64,000 bases of DNA from Ascarosepion bandense (GCA_037127315.1 JBBBDQ010001274.1:606001-670000), one strand, 5' to 3'. Shown: positions 22,093-32,398, counted from the first letter of the stretch. A program made the numbers and translations. Notes: generated by a model from the letters alone, not told the origin.

Positions 22093-22391
22093 CTGGATCT
22101 GCGTTGTGGCACAGTGCATATTGGCTCGGAGAAATCGGGTAGGCGAGTTCAAATTACAGTTGAATTCCTTGCATTCACACACACCCAAATACCATTGGGA
22201 AAGGTATTAATTCTTCTCTTCCCTCCAGTTATGTGTAAATAATAGGACAGATCGAGTTCTATAGCCTTGGCCGGCAACCAGTCTACCGCAGAAAGTAATG
22301 GCAACCTACTGCAGGATGATATTCTGCCCGGCCAGTCATGTCTCTTTCGCGACATGATTCACCAATAGTGTATAGCACTTAACTGACTGAA
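22093..22391 (+). repeat. SINE-A, full-length, plus orientation
   Basis: Head 'gttgtggcacagtgcatatt' (box A region) and 'gcgagttcaaattac' (box B region). The body reads 'gggaaaggtattaattcttc', 'ccttggccggcaaccagtct' and 'tggcaacctactgcagg', and the tail 'cacttaactgactga'. It is flanked on both sides by the 48-bp duplication, so its boundaries are well defined at about 299 bp. Confidence 0.9.
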
Positions 22392-22660
22392 CCTTCTTGC
22401 TCCCATATTCTATAAAGTTTCGTCGTTGGTCACACGTTCAGTCAATGGAATTCTCGGCACCTTTCTATAGAAACACGTTTCTATTATTTCATGTTTTTCT
22501 TCATCTATGAGGAGATTGCTCAGCATCCACTGCTATATAGAAGTGATATTACATAGCAATTCAGTACTCATATTTTGTTTAGCTTTTGGAAGGTATCCCA
22601 ATGCACCTTCCGATTCTGGTGTCTCAATTTATCTCCTTGGTATCTCTCAGTTGAACCTCA
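22392..22660 (-). pseudogene. RTE LINE fragment, split by the SINE
   Basis: Shares ordered words with the minus RTE copy at 32879-33510: 'cacacgttcagtcaatgga', 'attctcggcacctttctat', 'tttagcttttggaaggt'. It was continuous with 22045-22092 before SINE insertion and duplication. Confidence 0.6.
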
Positions 22661-22732
22661 GTTTTAGGTGGGAAATAGGGTGTGGGTAATCCAGACGAGT
22701 CAAGGATGGCGGTTATTGTTTTGTTTTTAATC

Positions 22733-22872
22733 AATTCACCCCAGACTAAAACAAGTGGGTACTGACAATGAAAGTGAGTTAAAAACTTTAGAAAAAAAAC
22801 TGGGAAGAAAGGATAAACGTATAATTCTGTTCAAAGGGTCGGAGAGAAGTGTGAACCGGACGACAGGCGAAC
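22733..22872 (-). mobile_element. Element D copy, interior diverged
   Basis: Tail 'aattcaccccag' at 22733 and start 'gtgaaccggacgacaggcga' (minus-strand start of the element) at the right. It abuts an RTE RT fragment at its 5' side. Confidence 0.5.
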
Positions 22873-23080
22873 CTATAATCTGATATATTTTTAAAAATCT
22901 GCCAAGGTTACCCAGCAGTTTCAACAGTTCTTTGTGACGTACTTTATCAAGCACATTTTCATAATTTATAAAACATAAGTATACATCCTTTTACATTGGA
23001 ATTGTATTTTCGGATATCATTATCACCATAAATATCGCATTCCTTGTTCAAGTATCTTATCAAAACTGTTCACACTGTTC
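22873..23080 (-). pseudogene. RTE LINE fragment with RT motif A
   Basis: The minus-strand translation includes 'INYENVLDKVRHKELLKLLG', matching the RTE motif A context (YEKAFDxVRHxxLL) with the aspartate kept. Upstream text is frameshifted. Element D sits immediately 3' of it. Confidence 0.7.
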
Positions 23081-23420
23081 TTTGTTTCTCGTTTTAATCT
23101 GCTATGCGCTCAATTAATCAGAATTAGGATTATGAGTTTTGTTATATGGCTCATTAGGCTAATAGTCTGATGAAATTCACATTCGTTTGCACCTAGCTTC
23201 CTAGGTAGTGCTATGAAAATAAAATTTAGCAAAAAGCCCATAATTTGGAAAAAAAGTAAGAATCAAACTTTTTATAATAGTTGCTGAGAACAAAAAGCAT
23301 TACGCCACCAACACGTTTCCAACTCACTAGTCTGATAGGGCGGCTAGCAAACCCAATCCGAAGATCACGCTTCTGATTTATATTGAAAATATTCCGACCG
23401 GACATTAGTTAGTCTCTTGG
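23081..23420. other. Unassigned interval
   Basis: No feature supported. Confidence 0.4.
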
Positions 23421-23674
23421 ACAGAGCGCATAATAGTGTAAAACGTTCAAATGCTCTGTTACGATGACTTGTGACCTTGTGCTAACACAACCGTCAACCG
23501 CTACTAAACGGTTCAGCCTTTCCAGTTTCATTTACTTGTGCTATGGTTTTCAGACATTTTCCAAAATGGAACGTGAATTGGCATCGCCTTTCCAGTCCTG
23601 TAACATGAAGAACAAACTGACCATCAGATTCGATCTCTATGGTTGGAAATAAAACATTCTAACCACTCGGCTAG
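23421..23674 (-). repeat. SINE-S copy 1 (Ser/Leu-type tRNA head)
   Basis: Minus-oriented. The head 'agccgagtggttagaat' resembles box A of long-variable-arm tRNAs (Ser/Leu). The box B region is degraded here. The plus-strand body 'gatgacttgtgaccttgtgc' and 'tatggttttcagacattt' matches copies at 27314 and 59062. Confidence 0.7.
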
Positions 23675-23844
23675 TATTTTTAATTATTTGCAAATGCTGA
23701 GTATTTTTATGGTATTTCCTTTTGAAGTATCTATCAAGAACAGCTAGTACAACTTCGAACCTACCTAACAAGTGGAACCAAGTCTGACTGGGACCCTGGC
23801 CAATGTTTGGTGACTTTCACGATCTTACTAACATTTTCTTCTTT

Positions 23845-24200
23845 CTACCTACATTTATAAACGTTACAAATTAAACTAAGTACGACTGTATATTAAAAAA
23901 CCAAATGTTTCGTGGATTTTGATATAATTCTGTTTTGCTTTGTTTTGGTTTTTGCTTTTATTTTTTTTTTGTTTTTGCCTCTAAATCTATAAAATGTATT
24001 TGCTTTTGATAAATCTCGAAAAAGCGATATATAAAATTCAGTTTATGCATCCATAACATTGAATGGGTCAAAATACTCAACTTTTAACATAAAAAATCTT
24101 AAGTTCATGTTAAAAAATGCTGGGAAACCTTGTTGATTTATTTAAGACGGAATGATCTATTCTGATATGTCCTCTAACTCGTATTTAGATACATTGTATT
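23845..24200 (+). repeat. Dispersed repeat E, copy 2
   Basis: 'acaaattaaactaagtacg' on the left and 'gatttatttaagacggaatg', 'tcgtatttagatacattgt' on the right match 43640-43935 in order. Insertions of T-rich sequence occur near 23940-23975. Confidence 0.7.
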
Positions 24201-24654
24201 TATTTGTTTTATTTATACGGATGGTGTTTCTGATGCTGCTAGCTGTGACAAGGATAGTGGTGTGTACAATGTGGATGAGGGAAAACGTTACTCCTATCAG
24301 GATCTGGTTAGATTCTTTGAGCCCCAGCTCAGGATGAAGATCAGAACTGATATAAAGTGTTTGCTTTTTGGCAGATTTCAGCGAAAGGTGTGTAAAAGGC
24401 GCGAGGTTTTCTTTTTTAGTCTCCTTTAGACGACGGGGTGGTTTTCAGACGTACCCTTCCCCTTTTTATCTTGACTGTTTCAACCTTTTACTTTCCCATT
24501 CCATAATTTGTTTCGTCTCTCTCTGCCTCTAGCGACTGATTCTGCTTAGCGGAAAAATACGGAGGCTACTCTTATTTTTCCTGCTAACATTATTTTTTTA
24601 TATGTTTAGTTGTATTTTGCTTTCGTTGTTAGATTCACCCCTCCCTCGTGTCTT

Positions 24655-24656
<2 letters not shown>
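24201..24656. other. Unassigned interval
   Basis: A 61-codon plus ORF at 24152-24337 is partly repeat E and has no domain. Nothing else was recognised. Confidence 0.45.
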
Positions 24657-24704
<48 letters not shown>

Positions 24705-24714
24705 ATATATATAT
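24657..24714. repeat. (TA)n microsatellite
   Basis: Two TA runs separated by one irregular step near 24693. Confidence 0.95.
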
Positions 24715-25042
24715 TTGTAAAAAGACAATTTTTAAATTGTCAAATATATATGACATGTGTATTTTAGTAGGATCCCTGTGAAAATGATGTATTAAGGCAT
24801 ATGTTAGATTGAATGGTGATATATGGGTTCTTTTGATGGTAGAATAAATTGCAATCAATGAATGGAATGGATTACGGATCAGATTAATTAGGCTTTACAT
24901 GGTTAATACTAATCAGCATCACCCCACCTTGCCTTCATGATTGTGTCAAAATTGTAATTATATATTTTCAATTTTTCTAGTTGAATTGTTCACTTATATT
25001 GCAAATGATCAATTATTTTACATAATTAGGCGACAAAAAAAT
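24715..25042. other. Unassigned interval
   Basis: AT-rich; no supported feature. Confidence 0.4.
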
Positions 25043-25330
25043 ACATGGCCAGTGGATAAAAGCGTTGGCTGAATCCAGTGACTTCAGCCAAAGAAACGTG
25101 AGTTCAATACCTGGCTATAGCAGTGGTGAACAAAAACTTGAATAAAATGGAGAAAACTAACACACCGGAAGTGGCATGACTCATAGAACGAGAATAATCT
25201 TCACAAGTGATCGAAATTAAGGTTTCAATTCAACATTTCAATCACCTGAAGAAGGTCGGAGCGGTCAAAATGTCGTGAATATGCAAGAAAGATGAGGACA
25301 ACAATCCGAACAATGTAAGTAATATAAATA
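25043..25330 (+). repeat. SINE-C copy, plus
   Basis: Head 'atggccagtggataaaagcg' (box A) and 'gagttcaatacc' (box B) at tRNA spacing. The body is 'accggaagtggcatgactca' and 'tcacaagtgatcgaaatta'. The 3' domain 'cctgaagaaggtcggagcgg' is followed by 'gatgaggacaacaatccgaa'. A-rich text follows. Confidence 0.85.
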
Positions 25331-25744
25331 ATTAGAATATCTCATCTCAGAAATATAGACAAAAAATATTATTACCTTATAAAAATTGAGATTATATAAT
25401 ATAGTGAGTGGCTCCGGGGGGTGGAGGTGGCCTAGATCACAGGTTTGTAATGAGGAGGACGAAACCCTTGCTCTAGCCCTGGTATCGATAATATCAATAA
25501 TGATGATAATAATATAGTTTGAGTAAATATTATTATTATGGAATTTGCGAAAAAGCAGTAAACATCTGAGCTTTAATTATAGCATATGGTGGAGAACATT
25601 GAAAATAAAATTAACCTAAATAAGTTCTCTCATTTGAATTTACAACTTAGTATAGGCATTTTTTTAAAAAAAATTGCGTGATTTCTAACATCAAGAAGAT
25701 AACCAAATATTGACTGTACTGCGGTTGATGTCATATGAAGTGTA
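25331..25744. other. Unassigned interval
   Basis: Includes a G-rich patch 'ggctccggggggtggaggt' at about 25410 and scattered AAT repeats near 25500. No gene. Confidence 0.4.
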
Positions 25745-25990
25745 TCTAATATAATGCCGCCGAAGTAGATCGCACAGCGGATCGAACTCGTTTAACTAAC
25801 GTTGGTCTGCAGCGTAATCTAGCTGACCATGCTGCTGGGTTAAGCTCCTGGTCATGGCAATAGAGGAGCGTCTTTCCCACTTGTGTAGCGGCACCGCTGA
25901 CAACGTTCGAGGCAGTAGAACAGGCGTTTGCGACGGCAGGTTTCAGTAAAACCTCTCCCGCTGTTCGCACTGTCCGGGAAATCTCATTTA
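25745..25990 (-). repeat. GC-rich segment with tRNA-like head (possible SINE)
   Basis: On the minus strand 'catggtcagctagattacgc' resembles box A and 'cgagttcgatccgctg' is a good box B about 35 bases later. The rest of the segment is GC-richer than its surroundings and open for 74 codons without a known domain. No second copy exists in the window to confirm a family. Confidence 0.4.
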
Positions 25991-26604
25991 CATCACAATC
26001 GAAACAATCATAAGATTATTTGGTATTCTGTTCTCGGCAGACGGCAGAAGATAACTATTTCCACCCAAACCCAAACCTGTATCCCAAGACCCGACCAACC
26101 GTCGAGAAAAGGCACAGTTAGAAACGGGCAGCCGTGTAAGCATAGGCGTGGCTTCGTACTCCACTTTCGCATCGTCTTCCAAACTGACCACATCTACACA
26201 ACAGGTGCACGTAATCACTTTGCAACCATATATGAATCTACATACATACATCTAGATAATAACTTTAATATGAAGAGTGAATTGTCAGTGAAACGGAAGT
26301 ACAAGGAAGCAAAATCAGCAAACCGGGTTCAAATTACAGCTGCCCTTGCGTTGGTATACTTAGCGTCTTCTTAATCCGGATGTTTTTTTAATCATTTATA
26401 ATAAGTATAAATCCACCTCCATGCAAACTGCGCCAACTTTTCTTCAGAACGTAAGTGATCATGGCTCTACACAACTTCCTATAGCTATTAATATTATTTC
26501 TCTTTTGCAATAATAATAGGTGCAGAGGAGTTAATAAGCCAAGCAACAGGATTAAAGACAAATATAGAAAAACCAATGGAGATTAAAGGCATCAAACAAA
26601 AGAC
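25991..26604. other. Unassigned interval with a 148-codon plus ORF
   Basis: The ORF 25928-26374 is open but starts inside the SINE-like segment and shows no domain, signal peptide or repeat. I do not call it a gene. No other feature was recognised. Confidence 0.4.
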
Positions 26605-26930
26605 GTACATATACAGATGTCCTCAAGGACACATGGCCCAGTTTCAATGACTTGACCAAAAGAGTTACGAGTTTAATACCTGCTTACATCAGTGGCGAAC
26701 TAATAACTTAGAAAGTTTAGTTAAAGGAAGATAACTACATGGCTACCAGAAGTAGCATTGCACACGAAAGAGAATGATATATCCCAGTGATCGAAATGAA
26801 GGGTTTCCTTCAAAATTCCTAGCATATAAAAAAAGGCCGGGGCGTACAACGGCCGAAACGTCGTAAACATGGCAATATAGATGAGGACAACAATCAGAAC
26901 AGTGTAAATAATATGAAAAATGTCTTCCTA
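26605..26930 (+). repeat. SINE-C copy, plus
   Basis: Matches 25043-25330 throughout: 'acgagtttaatacctgctta', 'ctaccagaagtagcattgca', 'cagtgatcgaaatgaagg' and 'ggccgaaacgtcgtaaacat', ending 'aggacaacaatcagaacag'. The box A region is degraded. Confidence 0.8.
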
Positions 26931-27176
26931 TAGATATCTCAGAGACATCAGATTAAACCATCTCTGAAAGAGTATGAAAAATATAATGATCTTGAAATTG
27001 AAAGTACCTAAAACGTCGTTCTATCTTAAGTACAATCAAGAAAGTTACATTACATATAAGAATATTGAAAGTACCTTATTCACACGATATTTTAAAAAAA
27101 AAACTTCCCTTCTGGATCTGCTCACCGACTCAGGGAAATATTATTAATGTATGGTTGGCCACTCTTATGCAAGGAT

Positions 27177-27242
27177 GCCTGTCTAATAGATCGGCTAGCT
27201 AATCCCTGTTGCAAATGTCCGTTCAGGCATATTTGTGTTTAT
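27177..27242. repeat. Lone monomer of the ~119-bp satellite
   Basis: 'gcctgtctaatagatcggct', 'agctaatccctgttgcaaat' and 'gtccgttcaggcatatttgt' parallel the array at 131-865. This is a single, partial unit. Confidence 0.7.
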
Positions 27243-27313
27243 TCAACACCCACAGAGACCACCTGTGATTTATACTGCAACTATGCTGAGCTGACCTTAG
27301 TTACAGTTTCTGG

Positions 27314-27612
27314 TAGAGAGCGCGTTATTTAACGTGAACAATAGTCTGAACAAAGCCAGGACGCTCAAACCCTCGGTCACGATGACTTGCGAAATTGTGC
27401 TAACACAACCATCGACGGCTCTCCAAGGGTCTCGTCTGTCCAATTTCACTCACATGTTTTGGGTCAACCTGTGATATGGTTTTCAAGCACTTTCGCTGGT
27501 ATCGCGACATCCAAACCGATAACATCACGAAGTCATCTTCCTGACAAATCGATCATGGTGAGATTTGAACCCGGCATTCAGAGTCAGAAAGCGAACGTTC
27601 TAACCACTCGGC
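27314..27612 (-). repeat. SINE-S copy 2, best preserved
   Basis: The minus-strand head 'agccgagtggttagaacgtt' (box A) and 'cgggttcaaatctcacc' (box B), with an extended middle, suits a Ser/Leu-type tRNA origin. The plus-strand body is 'tggttttcaagcactttcgc' and 'ccgataacatcacgaagtca'. The 79-codon plus ORF over it is not a gene. Confidence 0.85.
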
Positions 27613-28329
27613 TCACATCAATGTAAGGTAAATATAAACAGTGTACAAATTAACTATCACTTATCATCAGAAATTGTGCAAACTGAACGCATCTCTTCTC
27701 TACTTTGTTTCAAAAACACGTCAAGGAATTATACTGAACAGAAAGAAAAAGAGGATAACAAAAAATGAAAAATAAAGCAATTATATGTTTACTTCCATAT
27801 CCCTTTGAAACAAAAGTCCTTATCTGACCATTAAAGTTATCAACATTAGTTCTTGTTAGTATTTAGATGTAACCCTATTTCCACGTAAATATACTTTTTG
27901 GTTTAATACAACGGAGTGAAGGAAATTATTATCAGTGGTATTGTTAGTGATACTTTATTGTAATTCGCGATATGAGCTTTACTTAAAAATATTTAATACT
28001 TATGTACTTGTAAAATCCGAAAAATAGAGAAATTAGCTGGAAATTGGGAAAAAAGAAAAAATGTTTTTCATTGTATTCGAAGCGAATATTTGCCCGTTAA
28101 AAATGGAAGGCAAAGGTCGTCAAAAGAGGCCGTCAGAACCTTTGATGAGGTTAAAGTTAAGGTCAGATCCTTAGTTCCCACATTTTGATGGGAAATGATT
28201 TTAAAATTTTTGAAAACCTAAAATGAGGTAATTAAAAAGAAGAGGACAAAAAGAAATTTCGTCATATGAGGTGTTGATATTTCATTCGTTAAACCTTAAC
28301 TCCACCTTGAATTGTGTAGGTGGACAATA
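27613..28329. other. Unassigned interval
   Basis: AT-rich, no supported feature. It leads into the promoter-like segment. Confidence 0.4.
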
Positions 28330-28460
28330 ATCTCATTGGTCAAGGATTTGCTTTGCATAAAGATATCCCGGGTCACGCGGCATCCCCCAAGCGAATTGGT
28401 GACAGGTATAAAAATCGAGACCCCCGTGAGAAAAATTAGAGTAGCGTTTTGAGTCAGTTG
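28330..28460 (+). promoter_or_regulatory. Pol II core-promoter-like segment
   Basis: TATAAAAA at 28407-28414, with inverted CCAAT boxes (ATTGG) at 28335-28339 and 28395-28399, sits in a locally GC-richer stretch. Initiation would be expected near 28438-28445. The downstream sequence carries short ORFs. It could be a host promoter, or the U3/R region or 5' leader of a retroelement. The sequence alone does not decide between these. Confidence 0.45.
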
Positions 28461-28513
28461 AAGTTACAGTCGAGATGTAACGACTGAGGGAAAAGAGTTC
28501 ACAACCCGGAGCC

Positions 28514-28609
28514 ATGCCGATTGGGGTGCCAGCTGTAGAGACATACTGTAGAGAACTCATGGCTGAAGATATAAAGAAACGTAGAAAAGCTTGCCGCCGA
28601 TCAACTTAA
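28514..28609 (+). CDS. Short ORF downstream of the promoter-like segment
   Basis: ATG at 28514 in a 'gccATGc' context starts 31 codons (MPIGVPAVETYCREL...), rich in Arg/Lys at the end ('KKRRKACRR'), with TAA at 28607-28609. It overlaps a second open frame at 28591-28812. The two together look like one coding stretch broken by a frameshift near 28600, which I infer and have not shown. Function unknown. Confidence 0.3.
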   Translation: MPIGVPAVETYCRELMAEDIKKRRKACRRST

Positions 28610-28812
28610 AAGAGTTAAAGTCGAATAATGCGCCTCCGATAGAGTCCTGGCTAAGAATGTATAGAAACAGAATGAGTCGAGAAAGAGTTAAACTAGCTGC
28701 AAAGAGATTTTTTATTTTGCCGAGTGAAGAAGAGAAGGCGAATCTACTATCATCACCAGAACGCCCCAATTCGGCCGTTTCCGTAAAGCTTCGGTATAGA
28801 TCCAAGAGTTGA
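28591..28812 (+). CDS. Open frame, basic, unknown (possible frameshifted continuation)
   Basis: About 73 codons, with no ATG at its left edge. The product is basic and helical-looking: 'ESWLRMYRNRMSRERVKLAA', then an acidic 'PSEEEKANLL'. It lies in a GC-richer segment just after the TATA motif. I recognise no family. Alternatives are a decayed gag-like or ORF1-like leader protein, or an exon of an unknown gene. Confidence 0.3.
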   Translation: MPPINLKELKSNNAPPIESWLRMYRNRMSRERVKLAAKRFFILPSEEEKANLLSSPERPNSAVSVKLRYRSKS

Positions 28813-28921
28813 GTTTCAGAGCTGCGTAGCGACAGAGACCAAACGACCCTACCACCGCCGTCGCCGCCGCCGTCGCAACGGTTCACTGTACTTCGGCTAT
28901 TTCCGTAAAGCTTCGGTAAAG
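28778..28921. repeat. Direct repeat pair around a CCG-rich patch
   Basis: 'tttccgtaaagcttcggta' occurs at about 28779 and again at about 28900. Between them lies an imperfect CCG/CCGT run (28853-28877). Confidence 0.8.
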
Positions 28922-28928
28922 AACTGTG

Positions 28929-29135
28929 AAAAGACTTGTTTTTATTTGGAAAATTGAAATCTCTGATTATTCTTAATGAAACTTCGCACTGTTATAAAAA
29001 GACATTTTTTTTATTTGGAAAATCGAAAGCTCTGATTATTCTCAACGAAAACTTCGCTCCGTTATGAAAAGAATCTTTTATTTTTTAGAAAATTGAAAGT
29101 TCTGATTACTTAACAAATCCTTCTCTCCGTTGTAA
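28929..29135 (+). repeat. ~68-bp tandem repeat, three units
   Basis: 'tttggaaaattgaaatctct', 'tttggaaaatcgaaagctct' and 'tttagaaaattgaaagttct' mark successive units. Each is followed by 'gattatt...cttcgc(a/t)c(t/c)gtta'. Units diverge toward the right. Confidence 0.8.
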
Positions 29136-29173
29136 ACTTTGAAATTCGGCGATTGTACATTCTGCTTTCATTA

Positions 29174-29177
<4 letters not shown>

Positions 29178-29226
<49 letters not shown>

Positions 29227-29307
29227 CTTTTTTTTCTTAACTCATCCAGGCGGCTTCGAACTTATTAATTTTTTTTTTTTTGCGTGTTTTTTTTTTTTTT
29301 TTTTTTT
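29178..29307. repeat. (TA)n and poly-T tracts
   Basis: Pure TA at 29178-29222; T-runs at about 29269-29281 and 29288-29307. Confidence 0.9.
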
Positions 29308-29309
29308 CA

Positions 29310-29626
29310 AAAGTCTACATGTGTGTCCGGTCTGGTTTGAGGTGGTAGAGAAACGGCTACCGGGCTTTCAACGTGACTTTCCTGAGATCAAAGAACACGG
29401 CGTGAGCAGGAAAGATCACCGTTGTAATAGACGTCTTGAAGACCAGCTACTGTGACGAGATCATCACCACTAGCGGCCCGTGAGCGTCGTTATAACTGAT
29501 GGCGCTTCGACAGTATCAACCCACTCAGGTTCCAGTCATCATCATCACAACAGGTTCCGGACCAGAGGCAGCGAACTAGCCGAGTACAAGGTGTTGCATC
29601 AATGGGGATCACTCGGAAATGTAAGT
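29310..29626 (+). other. Exon-like segment ending in a consensus splice donor
   Basis: A 300-base GC-richer stretch ends 'ATGGGGATCACTCGGAAAT|GTAAGT', with a consensus 5' splice site at 29621-29626. Together with the TATA motif at 28407 this could be a 5' exon. No acceptor or downstream coding exon can be identified in the window. Chance or retroelement leader are equally possible. Confidence 0.25.
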
Positions 29627-29775
29627 TATTAATCATTCTTTGATACTGATGGATTTCACGGCTTTTATTCTTGATTTATTGGGGATGTTAATGAGTACTT
29701 TTAAAATCATATCACCACATGCAGGGCTGTGAAGTCACTAAGATACAAAGGTTACTTATGGGAATCTATGCTTCA

Positions 29776-30015
29776 TCGTGGTGCAGTCATATGCATTTCA
29801 CTTACGTGGTAATAACCATGGGAAAGGTATGACTCTGTTTTCCCTCCACAACTATGCTTAAATCTCAGAACATATTGGGCCCTATAGTTTTAGTTAGAAA
29901 CCAGTCTAGGAGAGAAGAAAATTCTGGACAGGTTTAGGCGTTGATTCAGTGTCTTGCTAATTAAAAACAACTGCTGCTCTTACTGCACTACGTGTTGTGC
30001 CCCTTAAACAATAAG
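29776..30015 (+). repeat. SINE-A2 copy, plus
   Basis: 'gtggtgcagtcatatgcatt' (degenerate box A), then 'catgggaaaggtatgactct' and 'tagttagaaaccagtctagg', with the tail 'acgtgttgtgccccttaaa'. The tail matches 7238-7260 in reverse. Confidence 0.65.
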
Positions 30016-30587
30016 GGCTTCCGGAGTTTAACTATCATACTTGACTTATTCTTTTATGTGCTTTTCCTTTTCAGGATGTAGGCGATCAAGACTTTCCCTA
30101 ACTTCCTATCCATCATACCTCTATGCTATGTCATAGCCTCTTTGTGGCTTTCTACCAGCCATATACACAAGATCAATAGGTAAGTTATTTGCTGGCTCCC
30201 TCTGTCCGTCTTGCTTTTAGCATGTCCTGTGAGTGTCAAATTCACCAAGCACTTTTTCCTCATTATGTGAATTAGAAATTTCCACTCTCTCTTCTTGATT
30301 TTAAGTACCGTATATATTCGAGTGTAGTGCGACGTTTCATGGTCAGTTTTTTATGAAAATAATAGGGAGTCGCACTGTACATAGGTCATTTTTGAAGAGG
30401 TTAAAAATTACGTATTTTCGTGGCGTTTTACATTATATACAGCTTAAAATCTACAAATACGTTATATAAAGTTTAAATGCAAAGTCAATTGCCATCTTCT
30501 ATCTCCATGACTCCCAACTCTCTCTTACCCTTTCTACAACATCAACTGTACTGCTTTCTTCAGTCATCCGTCTCCCCTCATTGTAAT

Positions 30588-30645
30588 CTCTTGCACACTA
30601 GTGGCAGTATTGCCTTGGTTGAGGTGAAATTATTAAATAAATAAA
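30588..30645 (+). pseudogene. Jockey-like LINE 3' tail remnant
   Basis: 'cttgcacactagtggcagta' then 'ttgccttggttgaggtgaa' corresponds to the J-family tail, followed by (AAAT)n-like text. Confidence 0.6.
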
Positions 30646-30721
30646 TGAGAAATTTAATAACATTTTCTTTTCATCAATTTGCGCTCAGCTTTGTTCTCAC
30701 GTCGCTGGAATATTGCGCATG

Positions 30722-31008
30722 TGTGTTGTGATACAATGGATATCGGCTCGGAACGACAAATCGAATTACAGTTTAATTCCTTGCACTCACTCACGCAAAG
30801 ATACCCTTGGGAAACGTATTAATCCGTCTCTTTTCTCCAGTTATTGGTTAAATATCAGAACAGATTGGGTTCTATATACTTGGCTGGCAACCAGTCTAGC
30901 GCGGAAAGTAAAGACAACCTACTGCTAGATAATCTTCTGCCCAGTCAGTTATCTCTCGAAAAAGACATGATCGCCCACGCGTATGGCACTTAACTGACTG
31001 ACTGATTG
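30722..31008 (+). repeat. SINE-A copy, plus
   Basis: 'gttgtgatacaatggatatc' (box A region); a box B-like 'cgaattac' is degraded. The body is 'gggaaacgtattaatccgtc' and 'ggctggcaaccagtctagc', and the tail 'cttaactgactgactg'. Confidence 0.85.
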
Positions 31009-31132
31009 CTTTTCCAATGACACCCTTTTGGTCTAATACAAATCTGTACCGTATATTAGTCAGTTGTTTTTCTTATTCTGTCTTCATTTATTTACTCATA
31101 TATATTTTATATTTTACATTTATATCATGGAC

Positions 31133-31456
31133 CGTGCATGTGAGCAATGATGAGGTGTTGCAAAGAATGGAAACGAAAACGAAATTAATATTGAGCATCA
31201 GGAAGAGACAACTGAAGTTCCTGGGGCATATAATGAGGAAGGAGGGCTTGGAGAACCAGATACTGACAGGCCAGATAGAGGGCAAAAGGGACAGGAAAGC
31301 AGCGGATAACATATTTGAAGGGCCTGAGCAGGTGGATGATAGAAGGGAGGTTGCGAGATGTTACAGTAGAAAGAGTGCTAAGAGCCACCAGGAATAGAGA
31401 GACGTGGAAGGCAATGATCGCCTACGTCTTGAAAGGACAAGGCACATAGAAGAAGA
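31133..31456 (+). pseudogene. RTE LINE C-terminus, well preserved
   Basis: The frame open to 31397 reads 'EVLQRMETKTKLILSIRKRQ', 'LKFLGHIMRKEGLENQILTG' and 'QIEGKRDRKAADN', the hallmark RTE C-terminal region. After a frameshift comes the 3' end block 'WKAMIAYVLKGQGT', with the stop inside 'cacatagaagaagat'. Only this 3' part was copied. Confidence 0.85.
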
Positions 31457-31925
31457 TATTATTTGATAATTTTCCGTTACTTATTCTTAAAATATTTGGA
31501 CAAAATGCTCCACAAATGATGAGTACATAAATTGAAATGCAGTATGAATTTCTTAATTCTTGTAGTTTTATTTATATTATACAGGAATATTATCAACAGA
31601 AATTAGCCAAATTGATGAGCGTCATAGAATGATATTCCACTATTCATATATAAATTATACACAAAGAATTACGGTACATGCTCAAAAACTGGGATCGCAA
31701 GATACACGGGCTATATGAAAACAGCAGGTTTTTCATAAAATAATTCAGCGATTGCGCTGTACATGAAATCGGCTTATACACGAGTCTATACGGCATAAGA
31801 TTCTTTTTGTGACGTCACATAAATTGTGCAAACATTGCATATATTTACTACGCTAATATTTACTAATCTCGGTTTCGAGTAAAGGGTTATAGAAAGCAAA
31901 ATCCTCCTCCTGCTCCTTCTGATAT

Positions 31926-32398
31926 TCTTCTTCTATGTACCGTGTCCCTTCAGGACGTAAGCGATCATGAACTTCCTCATCTCCCTATCCCTTGTTGCTC
32001 TTAATACCTCTTAATCTGTTATCCCAATCGCTCCACCATCTATCTGCGTTACTTTTCTTTGTCTCTCTTCTTCTCTATCTGACCCATGAGCATCCGGTTC
32101 TTCAAGCCTTCTTCCTCATTCTGGTGTCCAAAACCTCGTTGTTGCTCAGATGTCCCATCCATTATATGCTTAACATCCTTCTGCAGAACCACATTTTAAG
32201 TCTTTTCTTCATCTTTGATGAGATTCTCCAGCATTTGCTGCCATATTGAAGGACACACATAACATAACCATCTAGCACTCTCTTCTTTGTCTCCAGTGAA
32301 ATTTTCTTGTCTCTGAATACTCTACTCAGCTACTGGAATGCATCCTTGGCCATGCCAAAAGGGTATCGAATCTCTGTATCGCACCTTTCGCCTTCTAT
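31926..32398 (-). pseudogene. RTE LINE 3' region, minus strand
   Basis: Reverse complement of the same 3' block: 'cttcttctatgtaccgtgtc' is the GAA-type end and 'gacgtaagcgatcatg' the 'MIAYVLKG' region. The text then continues upstream into the region seen at 5750-5900. Frameshifted. Confidence 0.75.

Larger units (their letters stand above)
30303..31796. mobile_element. Inverted terminal segments enclosing nested insertions (candidate DNA transposon)
   Basis: The left end 'accgtatatattcgagtgta' (about 30308) and the reverse complement of the right end 'tgccgtatagactcgtgtat' (about 31772-31791) are alike. Inside lie a LINE tail, a SINE-A and an RTE end. This is either one element with TIRs expanded by insertions or two inverted copies of a shorter repeat. 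No transposase is visible. Confidence 0.4.

Noticed and set aside
25928..26374. 148-codon plus ORF
   Set aside because: Starts in a tRNA-like GC-rich repeat, with no domain, no promoter and no continuation.
27590..27612. True tRNA-Ser/Leu gene on the minus strand
   Set aside because: The box A/B fit is good but the acceptor stem does not pair and the sequence continues into a SINE body found twice more.
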